A DNA stretch of 64,000 nucleotides from Zoogloeaceae bacterium (GTDB taxonomy: Bacteria > Pseudomonadota > Gammaproteobacteria > Burkholderiales > Rhodocyclaceae). The stretch's first letter is position 1. The number at the start of each line of letters is the position of its first letter. The DNA lies in assembly GCA_024235675.1 (NCBI GenBank), contig JACKLZ010000002.1:491501-555500 (forward strand). Direction: 5' to 3'. The position numbers and the translations under genes are program-made. The notes beneath the pieces were generated by a model. That model ran no database searches, was not told the origin of the DNA, and worked only from the letters and a program-made list of their open reading frames with translations. Below are positions 44,236 through 55,300 of this stretch, piece by piece.

Positions 44236-46587
44236 ATGTGCAATCGACACTCGGCTATCGACTCCATGCGGATCCACTCAAGCAACCCGTGCACGCAAGG
44301 CCTCGGCGAAAACTTTCGCCGCCTTGCGCGACTGTGCGCGCTTGTGGCCTTGCTACCGATCTCCGCCGACAGCATTGCGCAATCGCACATGAGCGCTGCC
44401 AGCGCCGAAACCACCACCTCAAGCATGGCAATTTCGCCCCCCGCACACGGGCTCAGCCCAACGCTCAGCGCCGCCGCCATTGTGCTGTTCGCCGCGCTTA
44501 CCTTCGGCCTGCTATGCATCAACCGCAAGCGCACCCGGGCCTTGAAAAACGCCGAGAAGCAAAGCGCGCTGCTCGAAGCCCTGATTGACGCCAGCGACGA
44601 CATGATTTTCTTCAAGGACCGCGACAGCCGCTTCCGGATGATCAACCGCGCGGCCGCTCACGTCCTGGGTCGCACGCCAGAGGACATCCTTGGCCGCGAC
44701 GACAGCGAATTTTTCTCACCAGAAGAAGCTGACGCGTTTCACGCCGCCGATCAACGGGTACTCAGCAGTGGATCGACGCAACGGTTTGAGGAGCGCGTCA
44801 AACAGCCTGACGGACACTACGAGCGCTACGAAACGCTCAAATCACCGGTAACCCTTCCCGACGGGACTGTGCTTGGACTGCTTGGCGTGGCGCGACGGCT
44901 CAGCACGGAACGCCAAAGCGCCGACCGGCTGCGACTCGCCGCACAGTTTTTTGACAACGCCGCCGAGGGCATCACCATCACCAGCCCCGACGGGGTGATC
45001 GAGATGGTCAACCCCGCCTTTACCCACATCACCGGCTACAGCGCGAAAGAAGCCGTCGGCCAGACACCCAAACTATTGCACTCGGGCCGGCACAGTGAAG
45101 CCTTCTACCAGCGCATGTGGGACAACCTTGCGCAGCACGGCCGCTGGCAGGGCGAAATATGGAACCGGCGAAAATCCGGCGATATCTATCCCGAGTGGCT
45201 CGACATCTCGCCGGTTCGGAACGAACAGGGTCAGCTGATTCACTACCTGGGCATATTTTCCGACATTACCGCAGCCAAGACCTCCGAGGCGCAGCTCGAA
45301 CACATGGCGCAACACGACGCGCTGACCGACCTGCCCAACCGCAGCCTGCTCAATGATCGCATCGCCACCGCCATTCGCCGTGCAAGCCGCGACAAACGCA
45401 CGGTCGCAGTCATATTCCTCGACCTCGACCATTTCAAGGACATCAACGACTCCTACGGTCACGAGACCGGCGACATGGTGCTCAAGCATGTCGCCATGCG
45501 ACTGCACGAATGCGTGCGGGACGAGGACACCGTGGCTCGCCTCGGCGGCGACGAATTCGTGGTGCTGATTGAAGACATCGCCGATGCCCAGCAGGCCGAT
45601 CAGGCTGCCGAACGCATTCTGGCCAGCCTCATCCCGCCCATCGGTCAGAACGACCAGGAGTTCTTCATCGGCGCGAGCATCGGCGTCAGCCTCTACCCCC
45701 GCGATGGCGACTCGGTGGAGGCGCTGCTTCGCAACGCCGACACCGCCATGTACCAGGCCAAGCAACTCGGCCGAAACAACGCCCAGCGCTATTGCGCGAC
45801 GCAAACCGAGGCCACCCGCCAACGGGTCAAGCTCGAAAACGCGCTGCGCCATGCCATCAGCCACGAGGCGCTCGACGTCTGGTTTCAACCTCAGGTCGAC
45901 CTCCAGTCCGGCGAATTGATCGGCTTTGAAGCCCTGTGCCGCTGGACTGACCCCGATCATGGCCCGATCCCGCCGAGCACCTTCATTCCGCTCGCCGAAA
46001 ACAACGGCATGATCGTGCCACTGGGCACGCTGGTGCTTCGCAAAGCCTGCGCCCAGATCCGGCAGTGGCGGGAGGCCGGCTTCATTCCGCCCCGCGTTGC
46101 GATCAATGTGTCCGGCCGCCAGTTGCGACGGCTCGACTTCCTGGGTGACCTCTGCTCGATCCTCGAACAGGAGCAATGCCGCCCGGAATGGATCGAGATC
46201 GAAGTCACCGAATCGGACATTCTGAAAGACGCCGAACCCGCCATCGCCACCTTGCACGGCATCCGCGAAATGGGCATTGCACTGTCGCTCGACGACTTCG
46301 GCACCGGATTTTCGTCGCTGTCCTACCTCAAGCGCCTGCCCATCAATACGCTCAAGATCGACCGCAGCTTCATCGACGGCCTGCCCGGCGACCCCAATGA
46401 CCGCGCCATTGTGCAGGCCATTCTCGCCATGGGCCGCAGCCTCGGCATCCAGGTCCTGGCCGAGGGCGTCGAAAACCCCGCACAGGTCGCTGCGCTGCGT
46501 CTGATGGGCTGCAGCACGGCCCAGGGCTACCACTTTGGCCGACCGGCCCTTGCCGAAACACACCTCGACCGCCTCGCCTGCGCCTGA
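44236..46587 (+). CDS. membrane PAS-PAS-GGDEF-EAL c-di-GMP enzyme
   Basis: About 783 residues; the start is uncertain (TTG 44233, ATG 44236, ATG 44266). N-terminal hydrophobic segments (LARLCALVALLPISADS and AAIVLFAALTFGLLCI) suggest a signal/anchor. Two PAS domains follow (DDMIFFKDRDSRFRMINRAA; EGITITSPDGVIEMVNPAF). The GGDEF domain is intact (LDLDHFKDINDSYGH, ARLGGDEFVVL), and so is the EAL domain (GFEALCRW, EVTESD, DDFGTGFSSLSYLKRLP). It may make or break c-di-GMP depending on its PAS signal. A direct link to the LapD adhesin system is not shown by position. Confidence 0.9.
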   Translation: MCNRHSAIDSMRIHSSNPCTQGLGENFRRLARLCALVALLPISADSIAQSHMSAASAETTTSSMAISPPAHGLSPTLSAAAIVLFAALTFGLLCINRKRTRALKNAEKQSALLEALIDASDDMIFFKDRDSRFRMINRAAAHVLGRTPEDILGRDDSEFFSPEEADAFHAADQRVLSSGSTQRFEERVKQPDGHYERYETLKSPVTLPDGTVLGLLGVARRLSTERQSADRLRLAAQFFDNAAEGITITSPDGVIEMVNPAFTHITGYSAKEAVGQTPKLLHSGRHSEAFYQRMWDNLAQHGRWQGEIWNRRKSGDIYPEWLDISPVRNEQGQLIHYLGIFSDITAAKTSEAQLEHMAQHDALTDLPNRSLLNDRIATAIRRASRDKRTVAVIFLDLDHFKDINDSYGHETGDMVLKHVAMRLHECVRDEDTVARLGGDEFVVLIEDIADAQQADQAAERILASLIPPIGQNDQEFFIGASIGVSLYPRDGDSVEALLRNADTAMYQAKQLGRNNAQRYCATQTEATRQRVKLENALRHAISHEALDVWFQPQVDLQSGELIGFEALCRWTDPDHGPIPPSTFIPLAENNGMIVPLGTLVLRKACAQIRQWREAGFIPPRVAINVSGRQLRRLDFLGDLCSILEQEQCRPEWIEIEVTESDILKDAEPAIATLHGIREMGIALSLDDFGTGFSSLSYLKRLPINTLKIDRSFIDGLPGDPNDRAIVQAILAMGRSLGIQVLAEGVENPAQVAALRLMGCSTAQGYHFGRPALAETHLDRLACA

Positions 46588-46685
46588 CAAAGCGCCCCGG
46601 TGTTATGTGCTTATTCCCAAATTGCCATGCGTTTCGCCACCCGCATCGCCTAGAATGAATAAGTCAAACCAGTCAGGACGCTTCC

Positions 46686-47618
46686 ATGAAAATCGCCAAC
46701 TCCGTCACCGATCTGATCGGCAACACCCCGCTCGTTCGCCTCAACCGTCTCAACGCAGGCATTGACGCGACCATCGCGTGCAAACTCGAATTCTATAATC
46801 CGGCCCACAGCGTCAAGGACCGCATCGCCGTGTCCATGATCAACGCCGCCGAGGCAGCCGGCAAAATCAAGGCTGACACCATCATCCTTGAGCCCACCTC
46901 CGGCAACACCGGCATTGGCCTGGCCATGGTCTGCGCCGCGCGCGGCTACAAATGCGCCTTCGTGATGCCCGAGACCATGAGCCGCGAACGCCGATTGCTG
47001 CTCAAGGCCTACGGCGCCGAGCTGATTCTCACCCCCGGCCCCGACGGCATGCCCGGCGCCATCCGCAAGGCCGAAGAACTGGCCGCCGCCGATTCGCGCT
47101 ACCTCATCCCGCAGCAATTCGCCAACCCCGCCAACCCGGAAGTCCACCGCAAGACCACGGCTGAAGAAATCTGGAACGACACCGACGGCCAGGTCGACAT
47201 CGTGGTCTCGGGCATCGGCACCGGCGGCACCATCACCGGCGTCGGCGAAGTGCTCAAGGGGCGCAAGCCGGGCGTGCAGATCATCGCCGTCGAGCCCGAC
47301 GCCAGCGCGGTACTCTCCGGCGGCCCAAAAGGCCCGCACCCGATCCAGGGCATCGGCGCCGGCTTCATCCCCGAGGTCCTCAACACCGAGATCTACGACG
47401 AAGTCGTGCGCGTCAAGAATGACGACGCCTTCCTCTTCGCCCGCCGCATGGCCGCCGAAGAAGGTCTGCTGGTCGGCATCTCCTCCGGCGCCGCCGTCAG
47501 CGCCGCGCTGGCCGTAGCAAAGCGTCCCGAAAACAAGGGCAAGCTGGTCGTCGTGATCATCCCGTCCTTCGGCGAGCGCTACCTGTCGACCGCGCTGTTC
47601 CAGGATCTTGAAGTCTGA
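46686..47618 (+). CDS. cysK: cysteine synthase A
   Basis: 310 residues, the standard CysK length. PLP lysine is in HSVKDRIAV, the substrate loop is PTSGNTGIGLA, the phosphate loop is GTGGTITG, and GISSGAAV lies near the C-terminus. It makes cysteine from O-acetylserine and sulfide in the cytoplasm. A -10-like TAGAAT lies at 46651-46656; a hairpin terminator follows the stop. Confidence 0.96.
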   Translation: MKIANSVTDLIGNTPLVRLNRLNAGIDATIACKLEFYNPAHSVKDRIAVSMINAAEAAGKIKADTIILEPTSGNTGIGLAMVCAARGYKCAFVMPETMSRERRLLLKAYGAELILTPGPDGMPGAIRKAEELAAADSRYLIPQQFANPANPEVHRKTTAEEIWNDTDGQVDIVVSGIGTGGTITGVGEVLKGRKPGVQIIAVEPDASAVLSGGPKGPHPIQGIGAGFIPEVLNTEIYDEVVRVKNDDAFLFARRMAAEEGLLVGISSGAAVSAALAVAKRPENKGKLVVVIIPSFGERYLSTALFQDLEV

Positions 47619-47639
47619 GCGGACCGACCAACGGCACGC

Positions 47640-47669
47640 AAAAACGGTGATCTGCGGGTCACCGTTTTT
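47640..47669 (+). terminator. rho-independent terminator after cysK
   Basis: Inverted repeat AAAAACGGTGA / TCACCGTTTTT with an 8-base loop and a T run, 22 bases after the cysK stop and before recQ. Confidence 0.88.
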
Positions 47670-47703
47670 CGTTCACCCACGCTCCCCGGTAGAATGTGCC
47701 CCC

Positions 47704-49497
<1,794 letters not shown>

Positions 49498-49615
49498 GCC
49501 CGCGCCTGCTGCAATTTGTTTCAGTTCAGGGGGTAGCGCACGCGCGCCGGTGCCGACATCATGGAGGCCAATGAGCCGGCATCAAAGCCAGCCTCGCCAT
49601 CACACAAAGGCAGCC

Positions 49616-50470
49616 ATGACCCCACTGATTCGAACCCTCTTGCTCGGCGCCAGCGCCTGCCTGGCCACCGGCGCCGCCCACGCTAACGCCACCGGCGTTG
49701 AACTGCTGGTGCCGGCCTACTTCTACCCCGGCACGCACACCGCCGAGTGGCAGCAACTCACTGACACTGCAGCCCGCCAGCCCCTGAGCGTGATCATCAA
49801 CCCCGACAACGGCGCCGGCACGGCCATCGACGCCAGCCACAGTACTGCCATCAACGCACTGCGCGCGGCCGGCGGCAAGGTCTATGCCTATGTGGGCACG
49901 GACTGGGGCGCACGCAGCTTCTCCGAGGTCACCCAGGAGATCGACCGCTATCTCGACTGGTACGCCCTGGACGGCTTCTTCGTGGATGAAGTGTCCGAGT
50001 ACGCCAAGGATCTGGGCTACTTCACCGACCTCGGCAGTCATGTGCGCGAGTCCAACCCGGCGCTCGGCCTCATCGGCAACCCCGGCACACCGGCCGACAT
50101 CGGCTATCTCGACATCTTCGACACCCTGGTGATCTTCGAAGAGTTCGCCCACAACCTCGGCCAGTTTGTCGCCCCGGCCTACCAGAACCAGTTCGACGCC
50201 TCGCGCTTCGGCATGCTCCTGCACGGCGCCGATGCGGCCACCATGCAGTCGGTAATTGGCGGCGCCCCGGCGGCCAACTTTGGCTACGCCTTTGTCACCG
50301 ACGGCCAGCACAACGTCAATTTGTGGCAAGGCCTGCCGAGCTACTGGAATGCCGAAACGCTGGCCGCACTGCCGGCCGTCACCGCGCCTGTCCCGGAACC
50401 GGCGCCGACGGCGATGTTGCTCGGCGGACTCGCCGTACTCGCGGCCTTCCACCGCCGCAAGCGCCCATGA
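49616..50470 (+). CDS. spherulin-4/GH114-like exported protein with PEP-CTERM signal
   Basis: 284 residues from the ATG at 49616. A signal peptide (TLLLGASACLATGAAHA) precedes a TIM-barrel-like domain resembling spherulation-specific family 4 / endo-alpha-1,4-polygalactosaminidases: ELLVPAYFYPG, LSVIINPDNGAG, KVYAYVGTDWGAR, DWYALDGFFVDEVSEY (acidic pair at a likely active site). The C-terminus is VPEPAPTAMLLGGLAVLAAF followed by RRKRP, a PEP-CTERM sorting tag cleaved by exosortase/EpsH. It probably acts on exopolysaccharide of the floc or biofilm matrix. No exosortase gene is in the window. Confidence 0.82.
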   Translation: MTPLIRTLLLGASACLATGAAHANATGVELLVPAYFYPGTHTAEWQQLTDTAARQPLSVIINPDNGAGTAIDASHSTAINALRAAGGKVYAYVGTDWGARSFSEVTQEIDRYLDWYALDGFFVDEVSEYAKDLGYFTDLGSHVRESNPALGLIGNPGTPADIGYLDIFDTLVIFEEFAHNLGQFVAPAYQNQFDASRFGMLLHGADAATMQSVIGGAPAANFGYAFVTDGQHNVNLWQGLPSYWNAETLAALPAVTAPVPEPAPTAMLLGGLAVLAAFHRRKRP

Positions 50471-50500
50471 AAAACGGCCGCACGCAGCGGCCGTTTTTTT
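50470..50500. terminator. bidirectional rho-independent terminator
   Basis: Stem AACGGCCGC / GCGGCCGTT with A run on the left and seven Ts on the right, between the convergent PEP-CTERM gene and the FKBP gene. Confidence 0.9.
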
Positions 50501-50513
50501 GAAGCACCGCGCC

Positions 50514-50861
50514 TTACGCGACGTCCAGCAGTTCCACTTCGAACACCAGCGTGGCATTCGGCGGAATCACACCGCCAGCGCCGCGGGCGCCGTAGCCCAG
50601 TTCGGGCGGAATGGTCAGCTTGCGCGTGCCACCCACCTTCATGCCCTGTACGCCCTCATCCCACCCGGAGATGACATGGCGCTGGCCAAGCGGGAACACG
50701 AAGGGATCGTTGCGATCCTTGCTCGAATCAAACTTGCGCCCGTCCGTCAGCCAGCCGGTGTAGTGCACCTTCACGTGCTGACCGGCTTCGGCGGTTGCGC
50801 CTTCGCCAACAACCAGCTCTTCGATGATCAGGCCGCTGGCCGTGGTGGTTTGCTCAGTCAT
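50514..50861 (-). CDS. FKBP-type peptidyl-prolyl cis-trans isomerase
   Basis: 115 residues from the ATG at 50861 with GGAGG upstream; the longer frame is spurious. There is no signal peptide, so it is cytoplasmic. The single FKBP domain shows VKVHYTGWLTDGRKFDSS, FPLGQRHVISGWDEGVQGM and IPPELGYGARGAGGVIPPNATLVF. It speeds proline isomerisation in protein folding. It lies 37 bp after msrA and is likely co-transcribed. Confidence 0.93.
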   Translation of the reverse strand: MTEQTTTASGLIIEELVVGEGATAEAGQHVKVHYTGWLTDGRKFDSSKDRNDPFVFPLGQRHVISGWDEGVQGMKVGGTRKLTIPPELGYGARGAGGVIPPNATLVFEVELLDVA

Positions 50862-50898
50862 GTTGCCTCCTTGGAAATTGAATGCCGATTGTACCGTC

Positions 50899-51438
50899 TC
50901 AGGCCGAACGCAGCGCCGCAAAGCGCGCACGGAACTTCGCCAACTTGGGTGACACCACCGCCTGGCAATAGGGCTGGTGACCGTTGCGGGCGAGGTAGTC
51001 CTGATGGTAATCCTCCGCCGGCCAGAAGCGCTCGGCGGCGACCAGCTCGGTCACAATGGGATCAGCGAAGGCGCCGGTCGCACGCAACTCATCCATCACC
51101 GCTTCGGCCTCCGCCCGTTGCGCCGGGCTCTGAGCGAAAATCACGGAGCGATATTGCGTACCCGCGTCATGACCCTGACGGTTGAGCGTGGTCGGATCGT
51201 GGATGACAAAGAACACTTCCAGCAGCTGGCGAAAACTCACCATCGCCGGGTCGAAGTCGATCTGCACCACCTCGGCATGGCCGGTGATGCCCTCGCACAC
51301 CGCGTGGTAATCCGGCGCATCGACCGCACCGCCGCAGTAGCCCGACACCACCCGGCTCACCCCACGAATATCGCGGTACACCGCCTCCAGGCACCAAAAA
51401 CACCCACCCCCGAATACGGCTGTCTCAGTTGCCGCCAT
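50899..51438 (-). CDS. msrA: peptide methionine sulfoxide reductase A
   Basis: 179 residues with the catalytic FGGGCFWCLEAVY near the N-terminus, VSGYCGG, and YRSVIFAQSP with the expected TQYRS. It reduces methionine-S-sulfoxide in oxidised proteins, using thioredoxin. No signal peptide. It is upstream of the FKBP gene on the same strand, so the pair looks like a small protein-repair and folding unit. Confidence 0.95.
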   Translation of the reverse strand: MAATETAVFGGGCFWCLEAVYRDIRGVSRVVSGYCGGAVDAPDYHAVCEGITGHAEVVQIDFDPAMVSFRQLLEVFFVIHDPTTLNRQGHDAGTQYRSVIFAQSPAQRAEAEAVMDELRATGAFADPIVTELVAAERFWPAEDYHQDYLARNGHQPYCQAVVSPKLAKFRARFAALRSA

Positions 51439-51475
51439 GGCGCTCTCCTTGCTGTGTTGTGACTGAATTCGACCC

Positions 51476-52237
51476 TCAGACGGGCGTGTCGTTCGCGCCC
51501 TCGGGGAAAACGGTCCGGTTCCAGTGGATGCTGGCGAAGGCCACGACGGGCAACACCACCAGCAAGGCCGGCAACAAAAACACGCTCGCCATCACCGTCA
51601 GCGCCAGCACCACCGCCCATACCAGGTGCGCAATGAGCGAGCGCCCGACCGCGCGCACGCTGGCGGTGACGGCCGTGACCAGCGTGCCCTGCCCGCGAAT
51701 CAGCAAAGGTACGGAATGCACGGTGACGGTGTAGACGATCAGGGACAGTGCGCCCCCCATGATCGCCGCACCCGAGTGAAAACGCAGCAGTTGCGACGAA
51801 TGCGGAATCACCGACATCCAGTCGTGGCGCCACTCGCCCACCATGAAGCTGTACAAGGTGCCCGCATCGGTGAGCCACAACAAGACCATGAAGCAGCAAA
51901 ACACGCCCATCACCCACACCGGCCGCGGGGTGTGCCGCATCGCGCCATACGCCAGGCCCAGGCCGACCGGCCGGCCGTCTTGCCGCGCCGAGAACAAGGC
52001 GTAATAGCCCACCATCGACACCGGACCGAAGAGCATGAAGCCACCGATCAGCGGCGGCACCATCGGCCCCATGCCAATGGTGACAAAGCCCGTCATCAGC
52101 ACGACCCCAATCACCACAAAGCAGGCGGCAAAGCCCATGCTGACCGTGGCCATGCCGAGAAAGTCATGCCAGCCACGACGCAGTGACTGAGCAACCAGGC
52201 CGACCGACACTTTCTCTGGAACACCATGAACAGACAT
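51476..52237 (-). CDS. DUF2189 integral membrane protein
   Basis: 253 residues from MSVHGV at 52237 (GAGG upstream). About six helices begin after SLRRGWHDFLGMATVSMGF, with a glycine-rich PPLIGGFMLFGPVSMVGYYALF segment typical of DUF2189. No enzyme motifs are visible. Located between tamB and msrA, all on the minus strand; its function is unknown. Confidence 0.8.
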   Translation of the reverse strand: MSVHGVPEKVSVGLVAQSLRRGWHDFLGMATVSMGFAACFVVIGVVLMTGFVTIGMGPMVPPLIGGFMLFGPVSMVGYYALFSARQDGRPVGLGLAYGAMRHTPRPVWVMGVFCCFMVLLWLTDAGTLYSFMVGEWRHDWMSVIPHSSQLLRFHSGAAIMGGALSLIVYTVTVHSVPLLIRGQGTLVTAVTASVRAVGRSLIAHLVWAVVLALTVMASVFLLPALLVVLPVVAFASIHWNRTVFPEGANDTPV

Positions 52238-52333
52238 GCAGACCTCGTCGAAAGACAGATAGCTGTCCATTCTGCCGCGCCTGGGTCACGACTCAACACG
52301 ACAAATATCAAGCCATTGGCAGACGGCGCCGGC

Positions 52334-55300
52334 TCAGCGGAAGCTCATGCTCCACTGCAGATCGACGGCGTTGTCGGTCCCGGCGCGACCCACCACCGAC
52401 AGGCTGCGGGTCAGTTGATGGGTGAGCTTGACGATCTGCGCCACGCCCGACAGGCTTTGCTCGAAGGAAATGGTGGTGGTGGCCGAGAGCCGTTTGCCGA
52501 GCGTGAGCACCCGGCCGCTGGTCGTCGCACCGCTGTCGATACGGCTGCCACCGCCGACCACCGAGCTGGTCGCCCCGCGGCTGACGCTGTTCAACTCGCC
52601 CTGCCCGAGCGAGATCTCATCCAGGCCGAGCCCGCTCGCCAGTTCCTGGGTCACGCCGCCGCCCGGCCCGCCAAGCAAGGCCTGCGCCGCCGGCAGCAGC
52701 AAGGCCAGATCGGCGCCGCCGGAGTCGTCCGGCTTGCGCCCGAGCACGATCCAGCCGAGTTTCTCAGCGTCCGGCACATTCGGCGTCGACACCAGCTGAA
52801 TGCGTGGGCGGCGCACCGTACCGGTGATCGACACGCCGGCCTCGACCTCCAGGCCGGAGCGCACCGCCAGTACATCGAGGCCCGGGTTATCCAGCGGACC
52901 GATGAAATTGACCTGGCCGCGGGTGATGTCCAGCTTCTGCCCGTAGCCCTCAAAACTGCCGCCGACCGTCTTGACCGTACCGGTGGCGCGTAGCGCATCG
53001 CCGGCCTTCGCCTGCAGCAGCAACTTGCCCGCCAAGCGGGTGTCGAGCCCCAGCGCCGACAGATACAGCTGCTCGCCCAGATCGACCTCGACGCGCGCCT
53101 TGAGCGCACGGTTCGACACGGACGGCTCGTCGCCGAGAATCACCACGTCGTCGGACAGGCTCGGCGCCGGCGACTTGGCAAACTCAAGATACCCCCCGTC
53201 AGCACGGAAGCTGGCTTCGAGCGACGGCGCATCCCAGCGCGTCTCGATCTTGCCCGTGCCGCTGACCGCCAGCCAGCGGTCGGCGCGCTGGAAGATCGGC
53301 AGGCGGTCGGCCTCGAAACGAATCTGGCCGTCGCCGTCCTTCAGGCTCATCGCGCCGCTGGCGGTGAGCTGGCCAGGCGTTTTGGTGAGCGCGGCATAAT
53401 TGACGCGCCGATCACGCGGCGCCACGCGGCTGGGCGAAATGAAGCTCAGCGTATCGATGCGCAATTGATTGACATCGAAATCGGCAATCAGCTTGCCGCC
53501 CGTCAGACGCAGGCCCTCATCGGCGATTCCGATCGCCAGGTCATCGCCAGTGACCCGACCCACGCCCACCGGCGCGTCGGGCGTGCCGCTGAGCGAAAAC
53601 TCGGTGCGCAACTTGCCATCAGTGCGCACCGCCGGACTCACCAGCGCGCCAAACCAGCCAATCGCCGGAATATCGAGCACGGCCGAGCCCAGCAGCGGGC
53701 CCTGCCCATCCAGCTGCCAACCGGTCGCGCCCTTCTTGAGCCGGGCCGTCGCCGAGCCGGCCAGCGTGCCGAGGGTGTCCCCCTTGGCATTGAGACTGAG
53801 CGCCAGCTGTGTATTGTCGATGTTGGCCAGTACATCGAGCTCGGTCAGGCCAAAGCGCAATACCGTGTCGCCGGTGAGCACCAGATCACCCGACTCGCGG
53901 AACACATGCACCGTGCCACGCGCGGTCTCTCCGAGCTGTACATCCCAGTCGCCGCCGAGCTGCAATTCGCCCTGACCGCGCTTGGGGCGCTGATCGGGGC
54001 GGGTCTCGAGGCCCAGCATCAGGCCACTCATCCGGCCCTTGGCCGTGACCGTGCCCGGTGTCCAGTCCGTCTGTTCGAGGATCAGCTGCCCCCCGTCGTC
54101 GGTGCGCAGCGCCGCGCGTGAGAGGCGCACCCGTTTGTCGCTCGCCTCCAGTTCCGCCGAGGCGGTCAGCTTCAGCGGCAGGCGTCCGGCCAGCGCGAGC
54201 GACTCGACGCTTCCGCGCCAGGCCATGGCCTCGCTCAGGCCGCCGCGCAGGCGGGCATCGATGGCCTCGCCGCTGCCCGCGGCCACCGACAATTCGATCT
54301 CATGCTGCTGACGACGACCGTCGGCGGTCAGCGCAAAACGCTCCAGCAGCGCCGGCCCTTTGGCCTGCGTGCGCAAGTCCTGTCCGCCAATGGCCAGCGA
54401 GATCGGCCCGTCCAGCCCTTCGCCCAGCGACACATCGGCCGTCAGGCTCTGCAGCCGCAGGTCGCCCGGCAGGCGCAGCTTTTCGGCCGACGCAGTAAAG
54501 CGCCCCGCCGGTGTCTTGAGACCGCCACTGACCTGCCCGTCGAGCCGCGCCACGCCGGAGACATCCAGCCCCAGCGCAGCCAGCTCCGGCGCATCCACGC
54601 GCACCGCCAGCACATCGGCCTTGGCGCCCCAGGCGCCCGAGGCGTCGACCCGGTTGCCCGCCAGACGCAACCACGCCGCCACCTCCGACATTCGCTCGCC
54701 CCGCCAGCGCAGCGCACCTTCGCCGGCCAGCGGCTTGCCGTCGAGCAGGCTATCGACCAGCCGATAGCTCACCCGCCCCTGCAAATCATCGAGTTGCCCC
54801 GCGACTTTCAGATCGCCGTTGATGCTGGCCGTCGGCGCGTCCGCCCACAGCGGCTTGGGGTCGAGCGCGGTGAGTTTGAGATCGAGCTCGAAGGTCTGCG
54901 CGCCGGTGGTGTTCAGATGCCCGGTCGCCACCACCCGGCTCTTGTCGCGCTTGAGCGCCAGCGTCTCGATGGTGACGCGATCGTCGGCGTGATTGACCGC
55001 CAGCGTTGCCTGCAGGCGCGGGTCGCTGAGCGTGCCGGACACGGTCTGCCTGCCGGCACTGGCGACGGCCTCGAGCTGCCCTTTCATGCGTGAGTCCGGC
55101 AAGCGCGCGTCCAACGCCTGCAGGTTGATGTCGGCCAAAGTGAGCCTCGCATTAAGCTTGCCGGCCGGATCGTCCGACGGTGCCCAGTCAATCGCGCCGG
55201 CGATGCTGCCCTTGCCGGCGAGCAGCGCGCGCAGCTCGCTCACAGTGACCTGCGCGGCGCTCAGTTGCAGTTGCGCGTCGAGTTGCTGCAGCGGCAGTTT

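Noticed and set aside
45073..46590. 505-codon minus-strand ORF
   Set aside because: It is fully antisense to the PAS-GGDEF-EAL gene, which has clear domains in the plus frame.
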